Source of the DNA: Hyphochytrium catenoides | Lineage: Eukaryota > Sar > Hyphochytriomycetes > Hyphochytriales > Hyphochytriaceae | Reading direction: 5' to 3' | Assembly (NCBI GenBank): GCA_900088475.1 | Contig: FLMG01000414.1 | Location: 8,544-24,310, forward strand | Length of the DNA stretch: 15,767 nucleotides | Shown here: in pieces, positions 10,481-15,767 of the stretch | Layout of the letters: each line of letters begins with the position of its first letter | How positions within the stretch are numbered: the first letter of the stretch is position 1 | Notes under the pieces: model-generated | Databases searched by the model: none | What the model was told of the DNA's origin: nothing | The model's input: only the letters and a program-made list of their open reading frames with translations | Program-made: the position numbers and the translations under genes

Positions 10481-11274
10481 CTTGGTCAAGTTGCCTTTTA
10501 GATCATCTATCAACCTTATACCGAGACTTCCTCGATCAGGGACACAGCTATCTAGACGGAGACTTTGGCAATAATCTCTATATTATTTCTGCAGATGATC
10601 TGAGCTAAATAAACTTCGAAGAGATCGGAAATGAGCAACTCTCCACTGTTTTCGGTTTTCGGAATTATGAAACATGCAAGATAAATCATGTGAAAAGTAA
10701 TCAGATCTAAATTGACGTCGTAATCAAGAGAATGAATAGAGTCGATTATCACAGAGTATATCTCGGTTTGATTCGTGGATATGAATGAGCTGATTCGGTT
10801 CGGTGTTGTTGTTAGCTCTCCTGACCAGCAAATGGACACTTGTCGTGCGAAGGTACGACTCCACTTCCGTCATTACTTTCTATGGTGTTCGTTAGGGGGC
10901 AAAATGTTGGAGGGCGTTATGAGGGTGCTTTTCTCTTCCAGCATCCATCGGCAGTAGTAGTAGGAGTTCCCCAAGATAAGATATTACTACCCCTCAGAAC
11001 GTTAGAAGATTCCCTGTATTAACCGTGTAATACTCCTATGATAGAGCAATAATACGCCTGATGTAGCACTACTTCGCAACGGAGAGCACAAGGTTGACAA
11101 CTATTGGGGAAGATGAAGGGGATGACCTCTAAAGCTCCTTAACACACCCATCTCCCCTTTCAACTCTGCTATTGCAATGGTAACTGTCCCGCCATGGTAT
11201 CCCACCCACCTACCTTTGTCATGTTTGGGTTACCTACCTAGGGCCACCCCCACTATTTTCTGTTGGATATAAAC

Positions 11275-11286
11275 ACCGCTAGCGGT
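11275..11286. other. 12-base perfect palindrome ACCGCTAGCGGT
   Basis: A perfect dyad with NheI-like core GCTAGC sits in the divergent intergenic region. It is followed by an imperfect direct repeat around ACTCCGGTCTCC and ATCTCCGGTCAT (about 11294-11330). It could be a binding site for a dimeric factor, but 12-base palindromes also occur by chance. Confidence 0.3.
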
Positions 11287-11598
11287 TGGGAAGACTCCGG
11301 TCTCCTAGTGGTGGGGGAATCTCCGGTCATTAGGACCTCCTGTAAGGTCAGCAACTCCACGACCACATCCCACAGTAGGATGAGGCCGGGAACTGACGTG
11401 CGGCAAAAGACAGAGAGAGAAAGAGAGAGACAGAGATAGAACGAGAGAGAGCGCTTGAAGTAATCACGTGGACTGAACAAGAGACAGTGAACAAGCACGC
11501 GAGACAGAGGTGGAGGGTGAGAGAAAGAGAATACGAGAGATGTTTTGTTGGAGGACTAACTGTAGCTAACTATCTGCGAGACAGAGTGCCTAACCCAC

Positions 11599-11619
11599 TA
11601 ATAAAAGAAGGCTTTATTA
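11599..11619. other. AATAAA hairpin, possible two-way polyadenylation signal
   Basis: TAATAAA (11599-11605) and TTTATTA (11613-11619) form a 7-bp stem with a 7-base loop. AATAAA is therefore readable on both strands. This would suit two converging transcripts, but no gene end is established here, so the role is a guess. Confidence 0.25.
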
Positions 11620-12026
11620 ACGCTACAGACCAGTCAGAGAGAAGAGATTGATAGAAAGAGAGAGAAAGAGAGAGAAAGAGAGAGAAAAGAGTGATGAAGA
11701 AAAGAGCCAGGCAATGAGAAAAGACTCGTCTTCCTTCATCTGCCATTCTCTCCTTTCCCCCGTCACCTAAGCTCGTGCATCATCCTTCATTGCAGACCAC
11801 ATCAACTTTCTTCCCTTCTTCCCAGGAACAGTCTTCAGAAGCCATCTTCAAGAGCTCTACGAACCTGAATTTTGAAGCTTTATAGACTGGACACTGAAAG
11901 GAGTGTGAGACGTTGAAGAGCAAATAGCAAGCTGAAGAGCAATAGTGAGCCACACAGACAACTTTATTGAAGCTGGAGCGTCCGAGTTGGTGCGTCTTGC
12001 GGAGATCCTCCTCCTTCTCTAGGCGC

Positions 12027-12068
12027 TGTTCTCTCTCTCTCTCTCTCTCTCCGCCTTGCTTCTTTCCT
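12027..12068 (+). promoter_or_regulatory. Pyrimidine tract just upstream of the GTP cyclohydrolase II start
   Basis: A CT run followed by CCGCCTTGCTTCTTTCCTCC ends within about 8 bases of the ATG. It may be 5' UTR or core promoter pyrimidine sequence. No AG acceptor separates it from the ATG, so it is unlikely to be the end of an intron. Confidence 0.3.
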
Positions 12069-12075
12069 CCTTTTC

Positions 12076-12987
12076 ATGATCCAGACGATCATGCCTAGCG
12101 GCGAGGGTTCAGCAGTCTCACGAGTAATCCGATCGGAGGCATCATCCATTAGAGATCCAATGAACTATAGTCAACCAGCAGGAGAGACGAACGTCGAGAG
12201 CAAGAGCTCTCCTTCTCTCTCTCTCTCTTCTCTCTCTCCTCGTCAAGGTCCCGAGGCCGCTGGCGTCACATCCATCGGCACTTACATAGACTCCACCTTT
12301 ATCGCAGAGACCAACCTTCCGACGGAGAAAGGCATCTTTAGAGTTAGAGCGTATCGCGTGCGTGGGACACTGCGCGAGACAGAGACTCTCGCCTTTGTTT
12401 CGGGCAATGTCGAGGGCAAACAGAGCGTTCACGTTCGTGTGCACGACCAGTGCGCAACTTCTGAAGTTTTTGGCTCACTGAAATGTGACTGTAAAGAGCA
12501 GTTAGACCATGCTCTAGCGCACATTCGCGCGCACGGAGGAGTGGTCATTTATATGCAGCAGGAAGGAAGAGGCATTGGCTTAGCGAACAAGATAGCGGCG
12601 TATGCGCTCCAAGAGAGAGGTTTGGACACCGTGGACGCCAACAGACATCTGGGCTTCGACGATGATTATCGCACTTATGAGTGCATCCCAGACATTCTGA
12701 GAGACATGAAGATTGAGTCCATCGTCCTGATGACCAACAATCCAAGAAAGATAGACAGTCTCACCGCACAAGGAGTCAAAGTAACAGGGAGAGAGCCTGT
12801 TATCGTCAAGCCAGGCCTGCACAATCTCTCTTACATGCTTAGCAAGGCCTCTAGAATGTCCCACATGTTCCCGCTGACGATCAACCATCAGCTCGCCAGC
12901 TCCGCTGCGGGGAAGATGAGAAGAAGGAGGAGAGACAGTTATGATGAGTCCCAAATCCAGCCCTCCTTCTTGCTCTTTGGGCTATAA
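12076..12987 (+). CDS. RIBA: GTP cyclohydrolase II (intronless, 303 residues)
   Basis: Opens the GTP ring with release of formate and pyrophosphate, the committed step of riboflavin synthesis (EC 3.5.4.25). The core runs from about residue 67 to 265. Zinc ligands C126, C137 and C139 have the same spacing as E. coli RibA C54, C65 and C67. Catalytic residues match as Y176 (Y105), D197 (D126) and R199 (R128). Also visible are QQEGRGIGL (161-169) and TNNPRK (220-225). The start is the first ATG; ATG at 12091 is an alternative. The roughly 66-residue N-terminus is not a DHBP synthase domain, so the enzyme looks monofunctional; it includes SPSLSLSSLSP from a CT tract. The tail (266-303) is an extension with RRRRR at 282-286. 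Unlike its neighbours it has no intron. Stop TAA. Confidence 0.93.
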   Translation: MIQTIMPSGEGSAVSRVIRSEASSIRDPMNYSQPAGETNVESKSSPSLSLSSLSPRQGPEAAGVTSIGTYIDSTFIAETNLPTEKGIFRVRAYRVRGTLRETETLAFVSGNVEGKQSVHVRVHDQCATSEVFGSLKCDCKEQLDHALAHIRAHGGVVIYMQQEGRGIGLANKIAAYALQERGLDTVDANRHLGFDDDYRTYECIPDILRDMKIESIVLMTNNPRKIDSLTAQGVKVTGREPVIVKPGLHNLSYMLSKASRMSHMFPLTINHQLASSAAGKMRRRRRDSYDESQIQPSFLLFGL

Positions 12988-13380
12988 GTGGACTTTTTTG
13001 CGTCTTGTCCATCAGCTCGTCTCCGTTCATTCTTTGATCTTTCGCTTGTCTCTCTTTCTTTCTCTCTCTTTCTTTCTCTCTTTCTTTCTCTCTCTTTCTT
13101 TCTCTCTCTTTCTCTCTCTCATCGTTATAGCTCCTCCTAGTAGGCCTTAGGTGCAACTTGCACTGGGTTAGAACTCTGTTTGTTTGTCGTCAACTATTTA
13201 AACCGGTCATAAATATCTATTACTGAACCCACTTCCTGATCGGGCCTTGTTTCTGTTTTCTCTCTCTCTTTCTCTCTCTCTGGTTGTGTCAATTACCTAT
13301 AATATCTTCTCTCTCGCCCCCTAGAACTCTTCTTGGTTTATATCTCTCTCTCTTTCTTTCGCATTCTCCCTCTTACGTCC
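12988..13380 (+). other. GTP cyclohydrolase II 3' flank with CT tracts, no gene seen
   Basis: After the stop come a TTTC/CT-rich stretch (about 13047-13119), a unique stretch (13130-13255) holding the odd palindrome GTGCAACTTGCAC, and more CT tract. The 3' UTR of the cyclohydrolase is probably here. I see no clear AATAAA and no coding exon. Confidence 0.5.
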
Positions 13381-13386
13381 CACAGG

Positions 13387-14190
13387 TTCCTCTCTCTGGA
13401 CAGCTTTCCTGCTTTGTTTGCTCGACCCTCTCCTTATGTATCCTCTCCCTCTGAGCCCACATGATCCCTTTCTCTTCCTACCGCTAAGTCCTCGTCACGA
13501 CCGCGACCGCCCAAGAAGAGAGAGCACGTGATAGGAAGTGAGACAGAGAGAGAAAGAGAGAGATAGCTTGAAAGAGAGAGCATGGACAAAATGCCCTGGC
13601 ATTCGGACAGGAAGTGCAAGAACGGTATGAAACAGTGGACCTCATATCCTGATCAAGAAGCACAGAGACAGATGGAACAGCCGCGACAGAAAGAGAGATA
13701 GGTACATGTGACAGTGAGAGAAGGGCCATCTCTAGGCATAGAGACAGTCAAGAGGAAGACACACCTCACGTACAAAGTCTTTCTCTCTACGATTATCGCT
13801 CTGCTTTCACTAGCTTCTGCTTTTGCTCTCTCTCTCTCTCACTCTCTTTCTCTTGCTCTAAAAGCCTCTGTTCCTTTATTTATTTACTTTTGCTTTCTCT
13901 CTCTTTTCATTATTCTCTACCTTCACGTTTATCTTTTCATCACTCCTCTGCTTTCTCTCTCTCTTCTATCGTCGCCTCTCGTTCATCACTTTCTCTGCTC
14001 TTCTCTCTCACATCTCTCATCATCGGCTCTCTTTTCCTCCTCCTCTGCATCTCTGACCCTAAGTATATCTTGTCTCTCCCCACCCCCGAGACTCCTTCAG
14101 AGTCAACGTTGGAGGAAGAGAATGAGACATAGAAACGGGGGCCAACGGTGGCCGAGACAGAGCTTCATGCCTCAAAGAACGAGAGGGGCT

Positions 14191-14249
<59 letters not shown>

Positions 14250-14440
14250 CATCCCCAGAGAGATCGGGAGAGAGCGAAAAAGATATAAGATGAGCAGACC
14301 CAACAGAGAGGCCTTGAAGAGAAAGAGCGAAACCCAAGAAGATACAAAGAGAGAGAGAGAGAGAGAGGATGACGTCCATAGGGAGAGCCACGACAAAGCA
14401 ATAGGAAAGCCGACGGACTCTCTCTCTCTCTCTCTGAGAA
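13387..14440 (+). other. Unassembled exon-like fragments, possible Arg/Ser-rich gene or pseudogene
   Basis: Several stretches between tracts look coding on the + strand but do not join. After a CCCACAG acceptor (exon from 13387) a frame reads FLSLDSFPALFARPSP, meets TGA near 13461, then continues as SSSRPRPPKKREH up to a GTGATA donor (about 13523). Near 13580-13650 a frame reads GQNALAFGQEVQERYETVDL before TGA. Near 13710-13776 a frame reads EGPSLGIETVKRKTHLTYK before GTCTTT. Near 14085-14180 ETPSESTLEEENET meets TAG and resumes as TVAETELHASKNERG. A basic stretch (MSRPNREALKRKSETQED) follows a GA tract at 14290-14343. It may be a multi-exon gene with an Arg/Ser-rich product, or a decayed one. 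No family recognised. Confidence 0.25.
14194..14244. repeat. (AG)n microsatellite, about 25 units
   Basis: Fifty-one bases of uninterrupted AG on the + strand, within the unassigned region between the GTP cyclohydrolase II and V-ATPase genes. Long frames crossing it translate to Arg-Glu or Ser-Leu runs and are artefacts. Confidence 0.95.
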
Positions 14441-14670
14441 ACAGACTCTCTCTCTCTCTGTACATAAAGATATCACGTATGTCTTTCTGATTCAATGCAC
14501 TGCTTTAATCTGTTACGATAAGGATAGAACTCCTAAACCACTCCTACCTGAAAGATAAGAACACCTCTTTCTTTCTCTCCTATTCATCTCTCTCCTCATT
14601 TCTCTCTCTCTTCCTTTCTCTCCTCTCTGTTTCAAGAAGAAGAAGCCACCCTGTCCCACTCTTCCTCCTT
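14441..14670. other. Stretch without a gene, 3' flank of the V-ATPase gene
   Basis: It holds CT tracts (14448-14460 and 14567-14630) and about 100 bases of unique sequence. It probably contains the 3' UTR of the V-ATPase subunit c gene, which is read leftward. I see no ORF of interest. Confidence 0.45.
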
Positions 14671-14950
14671 TTACTTAGGGCAGTCTCCATTCTTCTGGGA
14701 GAGAATGAGAGCTACGATCAGTCCGTACAGACCTAGGGCCTCTGCGAAGATAAGCACCAGGATCATCACGACAAAGAGTTTCTCCTGCTGTCCCACAGCG
14801 CGCACGCCTGCGTCTCCCACGACTCCGATGGCCATTCCTGCTGCCAGAGCAGAGAGACCGCAAGAGAGACCGGCCGCCAGGTGCGCGTAGCCAGTGTAGG
14901 ACGAGTACTGAGAGACGATCACGCCTCCGTTTCCAGCTGCGGGCTCCTTG

Positions 14951-14986
<36 letters not shown>

Positions 14987-15659
14987 CGCACGTGGGTGGG
15001 TTAGTACACGTTTGCCTCACAAGGAGAGAGAGAGAGAGAGAGAGAGAGTGTGTGGAAGGCAGAGAAATGAAAGACATTGAATTTGAAAGGTGAACTTGGC
15101 GTGGACTAGAAAGGGAGAAACAGGGAGAGAAAGTCACGACCGAAAAGGCACAAAACGAGAAAGAGAGAGAGAGAGAGAGAAGGAAAAGAGAGAGGAAGAG
15201 AGAGAGAGGGAGAGACTTACTATTTCCCTGAATAATAACGGCAACGATAAGGCCGTAGATACCGAGCACACCAGCCATGACAACGGGAATAATGTTCCTC
15301 ATCGCCATCTCAGGGCGCATGACGCCCATGGAAGAGATGCCCACGCCTGCCTTGGCCGTGCCATAAGCGGCGCCCAAGTCTATTGGGGGAGAGAGCGTGA
15401 AAGAGAGAGAGAAAGAGAGAGAGTTAGATCGTTGCAACATTCAAGACACTCTCTCTCCAGGCACAACTTTAAGTGGAAGAGGAGAGAGAGAGAGAGAGAT
15501 AGAAGGGAGAGAGGGACTACTAGCCTACGCTGGTGAGACTCTACAGAGGACAAACAATTGACGAGGAAGAGGCCACGATTGTGGGCAAGAGACAGAGGGG
15601 CTAGACATTCTCAGACAGAGAAAAGAGAGAGCAACGAAAAGAGAAGAAGGGCAATACGA

Positions 15660-15696
<37 letters not shown>

Positions 15697-15767
15697 AAGA
15701 GCACTGCACACCAAACAGATGTTGAGACACCAAAGAGGGAGAGACTTACTTGCGAAGACGAGAGCCG
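14671..15767 (-). CDS. ATP6V0C: V-type H+-ATPase proteolipid subunit c (5' partial, 3 exons in window)
   Basis: Membrane ring subunit of the vacuolar proton pump; carries protons across endomembranes. Exons in transcript order: 15767-15750 (partial), 15379-15221, 14951-14671 (stop TAA). All joins are phase 1 with GTAAGT donors. The first join gives [19 protein letters not shown] and the second gives VIIQGN-IKEPAAG. The helices match the family closely: [58 protein letters not shown]. The proton-binding glutamate is in [11 protein letters not shown], 23 residues before the end. The product ends with an extra NGDCPK after LILSQK. About the first 30 residues, including most of helix 1, lie past the right edge. 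Confidence 0.95.

Larger units (their letters stand above)
10481..12075. other. Divergent intergenic region without a confident gene
   Basis: This 1.6 kb lies between the MCU and GTP cyclohydrolase II starts and should hold both promoters. From about 10481 to 11400 it lacks the CT/GA tracts that fill the rest of the window and looks richer in A+T. Weak candidates are a + frame from 10831 to 11022 (stop TAA) that reads like protein (for example GAFLFQHPSAVVVGVPQ), and a + frame ending in TAG at 11885 after possible acceptors TTGCAG and TTCCCAG (SSEAIFKSSTNLNFEAL at its end). Neither can be tied to a start or a family. GA tracts resume at about 11408-11455 and 11640-11690. No TATA box can be assigned with confidence. 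Confidence 0.5.

Noticed and set aside
10552-10839. 95-codon - strand frame in the AT-richer intergenic region
   Set aside because: No family, no upstream signal, and it overlaps an equally plausible + frame. Left as non-coding.
12076-12270. DHBP synthase domain fused to GTP cyclohydrolase II
   Set aside because: The N-terminal stretch is only about 66 residues, Ser-rich and without DHBP synthase motifs.
13151-13163. GTGCAACTTGCAC palindrome followed by GGGTTAGAACTC, like a tRNA arm
   Set aside because: No matching acceptor, D or anticodon stems can be found around it.
13387-14440. Stop-codon reassignment or selenocysteine to explain in-frame TGA/TAG
   Set aside because: The clear genes here use TGA (MCU) and TAA (cyclohydrolase, V-ATPase) as ordinary stops at the expected ends.
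14165-14495. Overlapping + and - frames with long Arg-Glu or Ser-Leu runs
   Set aside because: They arise because (GA)n and (CT)n have no stop codon in any frame. There is no start context and no conserved part outside the tract.

Overview
This window is from an intron-rich nuclear genome of a eukaryote, most likely a protist or alga; I cannot name the organism. Four genes can be recognised. Three of them are split by many spliceosomal introns of about 60-770 bases that are packed with (CT)n or (GA)n tracts, and almost all long low-complexity open frames (runs of Ser-Leu or Arg-Glu) are translations of those tracts. Exons were rebuilt by hand from splice-site consensus, continuous phase and protein similarity recalled from memory; no alignment was run.

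Layout. (1) About 169-6316, + strand: 15 exons of a coiled-coil protein that matches the stalk and tail of a kinesin-4 (KIF4/KIF21/FRA1 type). Its motor domain would lie upstream of the window. Two further possible terminal exons lie at 6481-6544 and 6612-6744. (2) 6856-10480, - strand: a complete nine-exon mitochondrial calcium uniporter (MCU), with a presequence-like N-terminus, the N-terminal domain, coiled coil, two membrane helices and the WDIMEP selectivity filter. It converges on the kinesin gene. One of its introns appears to be GC-AG. (3) 10481-12075: a region of different composition with no convincing gene, only weak ORFs and short palindromes. (4) 12076-12987, + strand: an intronless, apparently monofunctional GTP cyclohydrolase II (first step of riboflavin synthesis) with all zinc and catalytic residues. 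(5) 12988-14670: mostly CT/GA tracts, with exon-like fragments rich in Arg/Ser/Lys that I cannot assemble. (6) 14671-15767, - strand: V-type H+-ATPase proteolipid subunit c, running off the right edge.

The genes do not form a pathway: microtubule motor, mitochondrial Ca2+ uptake, flavin synthesis and organelle acidification. The strongest unexplained signal is the organisation of the tracts. The sense strand of introns is pyrimidine-rich, so tract polarity follows gene direction and flips at the convergent boundary near 6745-6856. Several introns also carry a GA arm near the 5' splice site followed by a CT arm near the 3' splice site, which could pair. I found no new mobile element, defence system or CRISPR array.
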